Positions 15,025 to 23,120 of a DNA stretch of 43,504 nt are shown here, in pieces. Origin of the DNA: an uncultured Bacillota bacterium (GTDB lineage: Bacteria; Bacillota; Clostridia; Peptostreptococcales; Anaerovoracaceae); NCBI GenBank assembly GCA_958448635.1, contig CAUDEQ010000010.1, forward strand, positions 1-43,504, given 5' to 3'. Every line of letters starts with the position of its first letter. Positions within the stretch are counted from its first letter, which is position 1. A model generated the notes under the pieces. The model was not told the DNA's origin. It was given only the letters and a program-made list of their open reading frames with translations, and ran no database searches. A program made the position numbers and the translations under genes.

Positions 15025-16128
15025 TTATTTCTTAGCCGCAGCTGCCTGCTGTGCAGCTACCTCGGCCGCGAAGTCCTCTTCCTTCTTCTCGATTCCTTCG
15101 CCGACTTCGAAACGAACTACCTTTGTAATGGCAAGAGCTTTGTCCACCGTAGCCAGGTACTGGGCAACAGTCTGCTTGCCATCTTCTGCTCTGACGTAAG
15201 TCTGATCTAAAAGGCAGATCTCCTTCAGCTGCTTTGAAACTCTTCCGCTTACAAGACCTGTGAAGATCTTGTTGTCAACGATGTTTGCTTTATCGGCAAC
15301 TGCCAGCTGAGCCAGCTTTGCCTTGGCATCCTCTGACAGGAAGTTTGGCAGGTAGTTGAAGTTGAAGCCCTTATCAGCTCTCTTTTCTACCAGGATATCT
15401 GTATCCTCCTTGCTCCATACGCCGTCTACAGCCTTGTCCAGCAGAGCGTTAAGGATTGGCTTAGGAAGCGTGAACGGATCGTTCAGTGCGCTTTCCAGAG
15501 TGATGTCGTGGAGCTTTGTCATTTCCTCTTCAGAAATCTCGTCTCTGCTGACGTACTGAGGATTCATTGCAGCAACCTGCATAGCGATGTTTGTCAGGGC
15601 AGCCTTGACTTCATCTGTAGCCGCTACGTTTCCTGCAACGATGGCGCCGATTCTTCCGCCGTGGATATATGAAACAACAGCTTCTCCCGTTACCTTTTCA
15701 AATCTTCTTATCGACATGTTTTCGCCGATGGTAGCGATCTTATTTGTGAGGACCTCCTGAACTGTTCCTTCATCACCGTAAGGAAGAGCCATGAATGCGT
15801 CCATATCCTTTGCATCGTTTTCCAGAGCCATCTTAGCCAGAGTATCTACGAAAGCGATGAACTCATCGTTCTTTGCAACGAAGTCTGTCTCGGAATTCAC
15901 CTCAACGATGGCTGCCGCTTTTTCATCAGCAGCAACAGCTGTCTTTACGAGACCCATGGCAGCAACTCTGCCTGCCTTCTTTGCAGCCTTTGCCAGACCT
16001 TTTTCTCTCAGCAGCTCAACTGCCTTTTCCATATCTCCATCGGTCTCAACCAGTGCCTTTTTACAGTCCATCATACCTGCGCCTGTCATTTCACGCAGTT
16101 CTTTTACCATCTGAGCTGTTACAGCCAT
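15025..16128 (-). CDS. tsf: Translation elongation factor Ts
   Basis: The 367-residue protein opens with MAVTAQMVKELREMTGAGMM and DCKKALVETDGDMEKA (UBA-like domain), followed by KAAKKAGRVAA and the conserved SETDFVAKNDEF that contacts EF-Tu. Later segments include ISREEM-like SRDEISEEEM and KIFTGLVSGRVSKQLKEICLLDQ. It catalyses GDP release from EF-Tu. It is longer than the 283 residues of E. coli EF-Ts: there is extra sequence around residues 210-260, and the tail is Ala/Lys-rich. AGGAGG precedes the start. It lies 27 bases after rpsB in the usual order, but pyrH and frr do not follow; several hairpins do. Confidence 0.97.
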   Translation of the reverse strand: MAVTAQMVKELREMTGAGMMDCKKALVETDGDMEKAVELLREKGLAKAAKKAGRVAAMGLVKTAVAADEKAAAIVEVNSETDFVAKNDEFIAFVDTLAKMALENDAKDMDAFMALPYGDEGTVQEVLTNKIATIGENMSIRRFEKVTGEAVVSYIHGGRIGAIVAGNVAATDEVKAALTNIAMQVAAMNPQYVSRDEISEEEMTKLHDITLESALNDPFTLPKPILNALLDKAVDGVWSKEDTDILVEKRADKGFNFNYLPNFLSEDAKAKLAQLAVADKANIVDNKIFTGLVSGRVSKQLKEICLLDQTYVRAEDGKQTVAQYLATVDKALAITKVVRFEVGEGIEKKEEDFAAEVAAQQAAAAKK

Positions 16129-16155
16129 ATTTCTATCCTCCTATATGTCCTGTGA

Positions 16156-16926
16156 TTATTCAGCATCCTCAGCAGCCTTTTCCTCTGCCGCTTCTTCTGC
16201 TGTCTCTTCAACTACTGCTTCTGCTTCGCTTTCGTCAAAGCTTTCGCCCTGCTTTGCCTCGATAACAGCGTCTGCCATGCAGCCTGCGATCAGCTTTACT
16301 GCTCTGATGGCATCGTCATTTGCAGGGATAATATAGTCAACATCATCAGGGTCACAGTTCGTATCTACGATACCTATGATAGGAATTCCCAGGATTCTCG
16401 CTTCTTTTACAGCGATCTTTTCCTTCTTAGGGTCAACTACGAACATTGCCGCAGGCATTCCCTTCATGTCCTTGATACCGCCCAGGAACTTTTCCAGCTT
16501 TTCCAGTTCCAGTCTCAGCTTGATAACTTCCTTCTTTGAAAGCTTATCAAAAGTGCCGTCCTCTTCCATGGCCTTGATGTCGTTCAGTCTCTTGATTCTT
16601 CCTGAAATAGTCTTGTAGTTTGTAAGCATTCCGCCCAGCCATCTCTGATTTACATAGTACATATCGCATCTCTTTGCTTCATCTGCGATAGCAGCCTGAG
16701 CCTGCTTCTTGGTTCCTACGAACAGAACAGGTCTTCCTGTTTCAGCCACTTCCTTCATGAAGCTGTAAGCCTCGTCAATCTTCTTTACCGTCTTCTGAAG
16801 GTCGATGATGTAGATACCGTTTCTCTCAGTGAAGATGTAAGGAGCCATTTTAGGGTTCCATCTTCTTGTCTGGTGTCCGAAATGCACACCTGCTTCCAGC
16901 AACTGTTTCATTGAAATTACTGCCAT
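16156..16926 (-). CDS. rpsB: 30S ribosomal protein S2
   Basis: The start is the ATG at 16926 (MAVISMKQLLEAGVHFGHQ), behind AAGGAG; 26 codons of open frame upstream are leader sequence. The 256-residue protein shows the S2 signatures GVHFGHQTRRWNPKM, YIDLQKTV-like IYIIDLQKTVKKI, NQRWLGGMLTN and VDTNCDPDDVDYIIPANDD. The C-terminal tail is acidic (Glu/Ala-rich), as in many Clostridia. It is transcribed from a probable promoter at 17073-17101 together with tsf. Confidence 0.98.
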   Translation of the reverse strand: MAVISMKQLLEAGVHFGHQTRRWNPKMAPYIFTERNGIYIIDLQKTVKKIDEAYSFMKEVAETGRPVLFVGTKKQAQAAIADEAKRCDMYYVNQRWLGGMLTNYKTISGRIKRLNDIKAMEEDGTFDKLSKKEVIKLRLELEKLEKFLGGIKDMKGMPAAMFVVDPKKEKIAVKEARILGIPIIGIVDTNCDPDDVDYIIPANDDAIRAVKLIAGCMADAVIEAKQGESFDESEAEAVVEETAEEAAEEKAAEDAE

Positions 16927-17072
16927 TTTGTTTTTCTCCTTTCGGTTTTCCTCTTCCACCGCAGCATCCTTGAAAGCAACCTCTGTCTTGTATAGCAGAG
17001 GCACCGGCCTTCATAAAGCTGCCGTGTGTCTACTGAAATTTTCATGCGCCAAAACAAATTGCGCCAACGATA

Positions 17073-17101
17073 ACTATACTATAAAACCCTTTGAATTACA
17101 A
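17073..17101 (-). promoter_or_regulatory. Candidate promoter of rpsB-tsf
   Basis: Read leftward, TTGTAA (17101-17096) is followed after 17 bases by TATAGT (17078-17073). A leader of about 140 bases precedes rpsB. It contains the directly repeated word TTGGCGC (about 17047-17066) and no clear terminator. Confidence 0.55.
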
Positions 17102-17154
17102 GATAATTTTACATATTTCCTCATTATTTCATTCTGCGCAGCTTAAGCGCCGCA

Positions 17155-17523
17155 TCAGCACCACATTCTTCTGCTGCATTTCCTGTCAGGATATTTTTTA
17201 TTGAGATAATCTGTGAAGATTTTACGAGCCCTGTTGTATGAATCCCTTCCCATATGTATCGTTTCATTGGTGGACACGAAGATATCGCAGTCGCTCATCC
17301 AGATTATATTGTCCATATTGATTATATAACTCCTGTGGCAGCACATGAATCTGCCGTCAAGATACGGCATTATCTCATTGAACTTTCCGTAGAACTCCAT
17401 ATATCCACGATCCTTGCACATGGTGTGAATACCTATCTTCCTCAGATTCTTTTCCATATAAACCACTTCGTCCGCCGAAAACACGAATACACCTTTTTTC
17501 TTTTTTACAACGATCTTCAACAT
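17155..17523 (-). CDS. Stand-alone LytTR DNA-binding protein
   Basis: The 122-residue protein is a LytTR domain with no receiver: VVYMEKNLRKIGIHT (strand-helix start), the KFNEIMPYLDGRFMCCHRSYIINMDNI core with the conserved HRSYIIN motif, and a basic C-terminal end. LytTR domains bind paired direct repeats in promoters of virulence, bacteriocin or cell-surface genes. The ribosome site AAGGAGG is very strong but lies in the 3' arm of a long hairpin (17524-17576), suggesting translational control. It is downstream of rpoZ on the same strand with a gap of 122 bases. The target genes are not evident from the window. Confidence 0.85.
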   Translation of the reverse strand: MLKIVVKKKKGVFVFSADEVVYMEKNLRKIGIHTMCKDRGYMEFYGKFNEIMPYLDGRFMCCHRSYIINMDNIIWMSDCDIFVSTNETIHMGRDSYNRARKIFTDYLNKKYPDRKCSRRMWC

Positions 17524-17576
17524 AAAATCCCCTCCTTATGGTCCTGCATATATTCTTCCATAAAAAAGGGGATTTT
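17524..17576 (-). promoter_or_regulatory. Hairpin that would cover the LytTR gene ribosome site
   Basis: In the leftward transcript, AAAATCCCC (from 17576-17568) is perfectly complementary to GGGGATTTT (17532-17524), immediately before the ATG. Inner ATGG/CCAT and TT/AA pairs extend the stem. The 3' arm contains the whole AAGGAGGGG ribosome site. It could be a thermosensor-like, ligand- or protein-controlled structure, or a terminator fold. No known riboswitch consensus was recognised. Confidence 0.55.
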
Positions 17577-17645
17577 TTTGTCTGAATTAAATACAATTGT
17601 ATCGTTTTATCTACAATAGGAAACTCGACTGTTCTCATAGGGAAA

Positions 17646-17843
17646 TCAGTCGATTGTCTCCCTGTAGGTGATAAGGTCCTCTGCAATTTCATTGGCTGCG
17701 ATGGAAACAGGCTTTTCGGCATCCGCCTCAGTCAGCTTGGGAATTCCCTCGGTTATATCTCTGGCCCTCTTGGCAGCCAGGATAACGAGAGTGTATTTGC
17801 TGTCTACCTTTTCTCTGATTTCATTGATGGATGGATATAACAT
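17646..17843 (-). CDS. rpoZ: DNA-directed RNA polymerase subunit omega
   Basis: The 65-residue protein shows MLYPSINEIREKVDSKYTL (omega N-terminus), the conserved VILAAKRARDI helix that binds the beta-prime subunit, and the C-terminal KPVSIAANEIAE. Omega stabilises assembly of RNA polymerase. The start ATG shares one base with the gmk stop (TAATG), with GGAGG just upstream, so the two are coupled. Its order after gmk is the usual one in Bacillota. Confidence 0.95.
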   Translation of the reverse strand: MLYPSINEIREKVDSKYTLVILAAKRARDITEGIPKLTEADAEKPVSIAANEIAEDLITYRETID

Positions 17844-18457
17844 TATAATTCCTCCTTATATCTGTTTATTATTAGCTCAACCTCTTCATCGTTGATCTTG
17901 CACTGCTCTGCCAGCATTATTGCCTGCACGCTCTCTATGGCAGCGGTCAGATCCTCGTTGATGACTCTGTAATCATACTCGTCTATGGATGATATCTCCT
18001 TCAGTGCAGCTCCCAGCCTTCTCGCCATGGTTTCTTCCGTCTCGGAGCCTCTGCCGAGTATTCGCTTCTTCAGTTCATCTATGGACGGCGGCAGGATGAA
18101 AATGAACACCCCCTGCGGGTACGATTTTTTCACCTGCAGCGCTCCCTGAACGTCTATTTCAAGGATGACATTGCTTCCCTCTTCAAGCCATTCCGTAACC
18201 TTTTTTTTAGGTGTGCCGTAATAATTACCGTACACATTGGCATATTCGATGAAACCGTCCTCAGCAATCAATGCCTTGAAGGACTCATGATCCGCGAAGT
18301 GATAATGTGTTCCGTCAATTTCTCCTTCCCTCGGATCTCTCGTTGTCATGGAAACGGACAGCTTGAGATTTCTATCCATTTCCAGGATCTCCTTGCAGAT
18401 GGTTCCCTTGCCTGCACCTGAAGGTCCCGAAATAACAAACAGTTTACCCTTTGTCAT
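17843..18457 (-). CDS. gmk: Guanylate kinase
   Basis: The 204-residue protein has the P-loop LFVISGPSGAGKGTICKE, the GMP-binding SVSMTTRDPREGEIDGTHYHF and FIEYANVYGNYYGTPK motifs, EIDVQGALQVKKSYP and the lid segment LKKRILGRGSE. It phosphorylates GMP to GDP. The start is preceded by AGGAGA. It lies 80 bases after yicC. The small remA (DUF370) gene that often sits between yicC and gmk is not there; the 80-base gap is AT-rich and holds no ORF. Confidence 0.97.
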   Translation of the reverse strand: MTKGKLFVISGPSGAGKGTICKEILEMDRNLKLSVSMTTRDPREGEIDGTHYHFADHESFKALIAEDGFIEYANVYGNYYGTPKKKVTEWLEEGSNVILEIDVQGALQVKKSYPQGVFIFILPPSIDELKKRILGRGSETEETMARRLGAALKEISSIDEYDYRVINEDLTAAIESVQAIMLAEQCKINDEEVELIINRYKEEL

Positions 18458-18537
18458 GCATCTTCTCCTGAAATAATTAAACTGAATTGAATTATTTTAC
18501 CATTTATTGCTTCTGACTTCAACAATAATATTGACCA

Positions 18538-19422
18538 TTATTCGATATTCTGTACCTGTTCCCTGATTTTTTCTATCTCGCTCTTGGTTTCAAGCATCAA
18601 TGTCGTTATTTCCAGATCGTTGGCCTTGGATCCTATGGTATTGGTCTCTCTGTTCATCTCCTGCACCAAAAAGTCCAGCTTCTTTCCTACAGGCTCACTG
18701 CTGCCGCTCAAAATATCGTTGAGCTGCTTCATGTGACTGTCGAGCCTGACAAGCTCCTCGGTTATGTTGGATTTGTCGGCAAACACCGCCGCCTCCGTCA
18801 GTATCCTCTCCTCAGGTATATCGACACCGTCCTCCAGAAGTTCCCTGATACGGGCGTACATCTTATCCTTGTATTCCGTCACCACCATCGGCGCACGCTC
18901 ATCTATGGCGGCCACTATGCTTCTGACCGTCTCTCCACGCATCAGCAGATCCTGCGACAGCTTCTCTCCCTCTGCGAGCCTCATACTGTCGAGATTTTCA
19001 GCAGCCAGCGTTACTGCCCTTTCCATGACTGACAGCACCTGCTCCTCGTCTGCCACATCGGGGACAGCCTTCATAACATCCGGCATGGAAGCCAGCAGCG
19101 TTATATCTATATCTCCCACAAGGTCGTATCTTTTCTTCAGCTCCTTCAGATTGTTCATATACTGATCTGCGGCCAGCGTATTGAGCTTTATCAGCATATC
19201 GTCCTCTGTCAGATTCTCCACGATGATGGAGACCTCGGCCTTTCCTCGTTTAACGACGTTTCTTATTATTCCCTTCAGCTTTTCCTCCGCAAAGGAATAC
19301 CTCTTGGGCATTTTGATATTGATATCTGCATAACGATGATTGACTGTTTTGATCTCCGCCGTTACATTTCTTTTTCCATCGGAGTACTCTCCACGGCCGA
19401 AGCCTGTCATACTTTTAATCAT
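18538..19422 (-). CDS. yicC: YicC family protein (RNase-type stress protein)
   Basis: At 294 residues it is the family length. Visible signatures are the N-terminal MIKSMTGFGRGE, NHRYADINIKMPKR, RGKAEVSI and, at the C-terminus, GKKLDFLVQEMNRETNTIGSK with the closing helix MLETKSEIEKIREQVQN. YicC proteins are endoribonucleases; the E. coli member acts on RyhB RNA. It is divergent from rqcH with 68 bases between the starts and lies upstream of gmk-rpoZ. Confidence 0.93.
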   Translation of the reverse strand: MIKSMTGFGRGEYSDGKRNVTAEIKTVNHRYADINIKMPKRYSFAEEKLKGIIRNVVKRGKAEVSIIVENLTEDDMLIKLNTLAADQYMNNLKELKKRYDLVGDIDITLLASMPDVMKAVPDVADEEQVLSVMERAVTLAAENLDSMRLAEGEKLSQDLLMRGETVRSIVAAIDERAPMVVTEYKDKMYARIRELLEDGVDIPEERILTEAAVFADKSNITEELVRLDSHMKQLNDILSGSSEPVGKKLDFLVQEMNRETNTIGSKANDLEITTLMLETKSEIEKIREQVQNIE

Positions 19423-19490
19423 TTTTTCTCCATTCTGTTGTTAAGTGTGGTAATATAGTATAACACAAATTACGCTAGGAGGGAACACAT

Positions 19491-21212
19491 ATGTCTTTTG
19501 ACGGCATGGTAACATTCGCCGCAGTTAACGAATTCAGAGATAAGCTGCTTCTGGGCAAAATCGAAAAAATATATCAGCCTCAGCCGGAGCAGCTGGTTTT
19601 TAACATACATACAAAGCAGGGCAGACAAAAGCTTTTCATATCAGCCTCCGGCAACCACTCGGCTGCATATCTAATCAACGACACTCCTGAAAATCCCGCC
19701 GAGCCGCCGCTTTTCTGCATGGTGCTGAGAAAGCACCTGAGCGCCGCCCGCATAAACGATATCATCCAGCACGAAAACGACCGTATCATAGAGATCATAA
19801 TGGAGACCGTCAACGAGCTGGGCTTTTCCGTCAACAAAAAGCTCGTCATTGAAATAATGGGCAAGCACAGCAACGTCCTTCTGATTGACATGACCACCGG
19901 CAGGATCATCGACAGCATCAAGCATGTGTCTATCGACGTCAACAGAGCCAGACAAATCCTGCCCGGCAAGGCATATCAGTATCCGCCCGCCCAGAGCAAG
20001 CTGCCCTTCAGCTGCGTAACCGCCGAGGAAATGAGCAGAATCACAGCCTCGGAGCTTCAGATGGAAAGGGCGATCCTGTCCAATATCCAGGGGCTCTCTC
20101 CCGCTCTGGCGGAAACCATCGCCTCCGGCAATCCTGACGCCGGCGCAGATGGCACCATGGAAAGCCGCAGCTGTGCGGCCTTTGAAATTCTCAGAAGAAT
20201 CATAGACGACGTGTCCTCAGGGAACATCTCTCCCGTCGTATACGTGGACGAAAACGACAAGCCTGTGGACTTTCATGTGATACCCCTCAGCGTTTACGAA
20301 GGCTCCTACAGAGCCATCAGCTTCGATACTTTCAGCCGGGCTGCAGAATACTTCTTCAGCCACAGGGAGTCATCCAACACCGTTAAGCAGCGATCCAACG
20401 ATCTGATGCGTGTCGTGAAGTCTCATATGGATAAGCTCAGGCTTAAGACACAGAGACTCAACGAGGATCTTCTCAAGGCGGAGAATTCAGAGAAGTACCG
20501 TATCTACGGCGAGCTTCTCACCGCCAGCCTGCATCAGGTAAAACCGGGCGCAACCTCTGTCAGCGTGCTGAATTATTATGATGGCTCCATGATGGAAATA
20601 CCTCTGGATCCCAGATATTCACCATCGAAAAACGCTCAGAGCTATTACAAGAAATACGGGAAATCAAAGACAGCTATCAAGGAAAAGAAGCTTCAGCTGG
20701 AGGAAACAGGCAGCGAGCTGGAATATCTGGAATCTGTCGCATCCTTCATACGTCAGGCCGGCACCATCGAAGAGCTGGAGCTTTTGAGACAGGAGCTGGT
20801 GGACTCCGGCTTCATACGCTTCAGAAAGAGCAGGAAAGGCCAGAAAAAAGCACCCGGTCCCAAGCCTTATTCCTATACGCTCAGCTCCGGCAAGGCTGTG
20901 ATGGCAGGCAGGAACAACAAGGAAAACGACTGGCTCACCCTTAAGAAGGCCTCGGGAACGGATATATGGTTTCATACCAAGGACATTCCCGGCTCCCATG
21001 TCATCCTTTTCCTTGACGGCTCCGAGCCGACAGATGAGGATCTCTTTGAAGCAGCGTCCATCGCCGCCTTCCACAGCAAGGGCACGGATTCCGAAAACGT
21101 GCCTGTGGACTATACCAGAGCAAAATACGTTAAGAAGCCTTCCGGATCAAGACCCGGCATGGTCATCTTCACCCACAACAGGACGCTTTATGTGACGCCA
21201 AAGCTGCCGTAA
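19491..21212 (+). CDS. rqcH: Ribosome quality control protein RqcH (NFACT family)
   Basis: The 573-residue protein has the NFACT-N domain with FDGMVTFAAVNEFRDKLLLGKIEKIYQP, MVLRKHLSAARI and EIMGKHSNVLLID. A middle helix-hairpin and coiled-coil region follows (about 290-440). The C-terminal NFACT-R domain shows NKENDWLTLKKASGTDIWFHTKDIPGSHVIL. RqcH binds stalled 50S subunits and recruits alanyl-tRNA to add Ala tails. The start ATG has AGGAGG upstream. The family was earlier called fibronectin-binding protein A. Codon use is somewhat richer in GC than its neighbours, but the gene is intact. Confidence 0.96.
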   Translation: MSFDGMVTFAAVNEFRDKLLLGKIEKIYQPQPEQLVFNIHTKQGRQKLFISASGNHSAAYLINDTPENPAEPPLFCMVLRKHLSAARINDIIQHENDRIIEIIMETVNELGFSVNKKLVIEIMGKHSNVLLIDMTTGRIIDSIKHVSIDVNRARQILPGKAYQYPPAQSKLPFSCVTAEEMSRITASELQMERAILSNIQGLSPALAETIASGNPDAGADGTMESRSCAAFEILRRIIDDVSSGNISPVVYVDENDKPVDFHVIPLSVYEGSYRAISFDTFSRAAEYFFSHRESSNTVKQRSNDLMRVVKSHMDKLRLKTQRLNEDLLKAENSEKYRIYGELLTASLHQVKPGATSVSVLNYYDGSMMEIPLDPRYSPSKNAQSYYKKYGKSKTAIKEKKLQLEETGSELEYLESVASFIRQAGTIEELELLRQELVDSGFIRFRKSRKGQKKAPGPKPYSYTLSSGKAVMAGRNNKENDWLTLKKASGTDIWFHTKDIPGSHVILFLDGSEPTDEDLFEAASIAAFHSKGTDSENVPVDYTRAKYVKKPSGSRPGMVIFTHNRTLYVTPKLP

Positions 21213-21218
21213 ACGGCA

Positions 21219-22076
21219 CTATAGTCCTTTTATCCACTTCAGCATCATATCTATGACTTCATCGCCGTTGCTCTTGTCATTGCCGTTATGGATCTCATGA
21301 TAAAGGCCCTCAAGCTCCACATACTCCACGGCGTCTCCCTTTTCGGCGAGGCGTCGTGCTATTTTACGACTGCCTTCAACGCTGCATATCCTGTCAGCAT
21401 CTCCATGCATTATCATCGTCGGAATTTCTGATGCCCTTCCATTATCCTCATGAGTGCCGTCTTCCAGCCCAAGACCTATTTCAAAGCCCTCCACGGCACA
21501 TAATGTTGATATTCTGCTGTGGACCATGGGGTTTTCGCTGTACGGTCTCACCGTCGACGGATGGCCCAGTATCTTTTCATCCACAGACGAGCTTATGGTC
21601 ATCTGCGGTGCGATTTTTGCCAATATCTTCACCAACGCATACAGCGCCCCCGGTATCGGTCTCACAAGCCTTATCCACGGAGCCGATATCAGGTATCCGC
21701 ACGGCATATTGTTGAGACGGCCTCTCGCCCTGTAGTCCAGCGTTATGTTGCCTCCCATGCTGTGACCGTACAGAAGGATTTTTCTTCCCGGATACTTCTC
21801 CGCTGCATACTCCAGCAGGGAGCTTACATCCTCAAGAACTTCCTTTCTGGGCGCACAGTGCCCCTTTTTCTCTACGGAGTCTCCGTGTCCCCTCAGATCC
21901 AGGGCCAGTACTGCCATACCGCCCTCTCTGAAGCTCTCCGCAACTCTGTCGAACCGCCCTCCGTATTCTCCTATTCCGTGGACTATGCATACCACCTTTT
22001 CAGGCTCGTCAACATGCCATGAATATCCCCGTATCATACCCTTTTCCAGCTTTTTCAATTCGAATTTTTCATACAT
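21219..22076 (-). CDS. Alpha/beta hydrolase, monoacylglycerol lipase-like
   Basis: The start is the ATG at 22076 (MYEKFELKKLEKGM), behind AGGTGA; the open frame upstream runs through a hairpin and has no ribosome site. The 285-residue protein has the serine hydrolase fold with the nucleophile in LLYGHSMGGNITLD, the oxyanion region VCIVHGIGEYGGRF, DLRGHGDS, the acid in MIMHGDADRICSVEGSR and the catalytic His in LEGLYHEIHNG. This matches Hydrolase_4, the family of monoacylglycerol lipases and lysophospholipases. It has no signal peptide, so it acts in the cytoplasm. It converges on rqcH with a six-base gap. The true substrate cannot be told. Confidence 0.9.
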   Translation of the reverse strand: MYEKFELKKLEKGMIRGYSWHVDEPEKVVCIVHGIGEYGGRFDRVAESFREGGMAVLALDLRGHGDSVEKKGHCAPRKEVLEDVSSLLEYAAEKYPGRKILLYGHSMGGNITLDYRARGRLNNMPCGYLISAPWIRLVRPIPGALYALVKILAKIAPQMTISSSVDEKILGHPSTVRPYSENPMVHSRISTLCAVEGFEIGLGLEDGTHEDNGRASEIPTMIMHGDADRICSVEGSRKIARRLAEKGDAVEYVELEGLYHEIHNGNDKSNGDEVIDMMLKWIKGL

Positions 22077-22093
22077 TTTGATTTCACCTCTGA

Positions 22094-22117
22094 GGCAGCC
22101 GTACTGACTTGGCTGCC
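22094..22117. other. Hairpin just upstream of the lipase-like gene
   Basis: GGCAGCC (22094-22100) pairs with GGCTGCC (22111-22117), loop ten bases. It lies 17 bases before the lipase ATG in its leader, and on the other strand is followed by GTCTTTT. It could be a leader structure or a terminator for rightward transcription. Confidence 0.5.
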
Positions 22118-22280
22118 GTCTTTTACTGAAAAACTGCAATAGCTCCCTTTTTAATTACAATTGTTGAAATATTCCTTCTATTTTCCTGCGAAATAAAATA
22201 TACTTCTAGATACACAGCTCCATCGATTCACATCCGGCAGAAAAACATTCCCAATATTCTTCTGAAAAGGAGGGCGCACC

Positions 22281-22424
22281 ATGAAAAAAACATGCACGAT
22301 ATGCGGCTGCTCGTACGGTGATCTATACGCATTCAAAGCCGGTCATATATGCGAAAACTGTGTCAGACTTCTGAAAGCATGCAATAAGTCTGATGCTCAT
22401 GTGCGTGTCGGAGAACAACTCTGA
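22281..22424 (+). CDS. 47-residue zinc-ribbon protein, Gin-like
   Basis: A perfect AAGGAGG lies eight bases before the ATG at 22281, and the frame ends at a TGA at 22422-22424. The 47 residues hold two CxxC pairs (Cys5/Cys8 and Cys24/Cys27), as in CTICGC and GHICENC, an expected zinc-binding pair, with a further Cys34. Spacing and the residues before the second pair (AGHICENC) recall Gin (CsfB), the small zinc-finger inhibitor of the sporulation factor sigma-G. Similarity is short, so function is not certain. The gene stands alone, converging with a flavin reductase-like gene whose stop is four bases away. Confidence 0.65.
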   Translation: MKKTCTICGCSYGDLYAFKAGHICENCVRLLKACNKSDAHVRVGEQL

Positions 22425-22428
22425 TGCA

Positions 22429-23058
22429 TCATTTTTTTCGCCGGTGTCTATTGATGGAGTTGTGCCTTTTCTGGGCATTGAGCCTTTTCCTGGTTTTCGG
22501 TTTCATCACCGAATAACCGAATCTGCCTATCTCATTTCTTTTAAGAGCGTAATAATGACCGTGGCTGTAGGCTATGAGCCCGGCATCTTCGAGGCACAGC
22601 CTCCCTTTTTCATCCATCAGAGCTTCATCTACGGATACGTTTACAATCTCAGCCATGAACATGTCGTGGGAGCCCAGCTCCATTACCTCGGTAACTCTGC
22701 ATTCTATGTTCACCGGCGACTCCGCTATGGATGGACAATCCACCCTCAGGCTCTTATGCGGCGTTAGCCCGCGCTCCTTGAACTTGTCCACATCGCGTCC
22801 GGATCTTACTCCGCAGTAGTCCGTGGCAAAGGCCAGCTTCTCCGTAGTTAGGTTTATGACGAACTCGCCTGTCCTTTCGATGATATCGTGGGAAAACCTC
22901 TCCTTTCTCACGGATACATATGTCATGGGCGGATCGGAATTTATTATTCCCGTCCACGCCACCGTTATTATATTCTTTACATCGCCTTCTCCGCAGGACA
23001 CCATAACTGCAGGCACGGGATTCAGCATAGTTCCCGGCTTCAATGATATTTTCCCCAT
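22429..23058 (-). CDS. Flavin reductase-like (FMN-binding split-barrel) protein
   Basis: The 209-residue protein has the flavin reductase-like domain: PGTMLNPVPAVMVSCG, NIITVAWTGIINSDPPM, the FMN-contacting VSVRKERFSHDII, VINLTTEKL and DYCGVRSGRDVDKF. Members bind FMN and are predicted oxidoreductases of anaerobes; the substrate is unknown. The C-terminal 25 residues (KPKTRKRLNAQKRHNS and on) are very basic, an odd extension that could be non-native or nucleic-acid contacting. The start has AGGAGA upstream. It follows rluD with a 62-base gap and is probably the end of the lspA-rluD transcript. Confidence 0.88.
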   Translation of the reverse strand: MGKISLKPGTMLNPVPAVMVSCGEGDVKNIITVAWTGIINSDPPMTYVSVRKERFSHDIIERTGEFVINLTTEKLAFATDYCGVRSGRDVDKFKERGLTPHKSLRVDCPSIAESPVNIECRVTEVMELGSHDMFMAEIVNVSVDEALMDEKGRLCLEDAGLIAYSHGHYYALKRNEIGRFGYSVMKPKTRKRLNAQKRHNSINRHRRKK

Positions 23059-23120
23059 ACTGCTCTTCTCCTAAATCTAATTCCCGACTCTATCTCAGCT
23101 TCGACAGCTTCAGACTGTCT

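Noticed and set aside
17005..17154. Known S2-leader or T-box riboswitch before rpsB
   Set aside because: No T-box sequence, specifier loop or recognised S2-binding fold was found in the 80-odd base leader; only short repeated words are seen.
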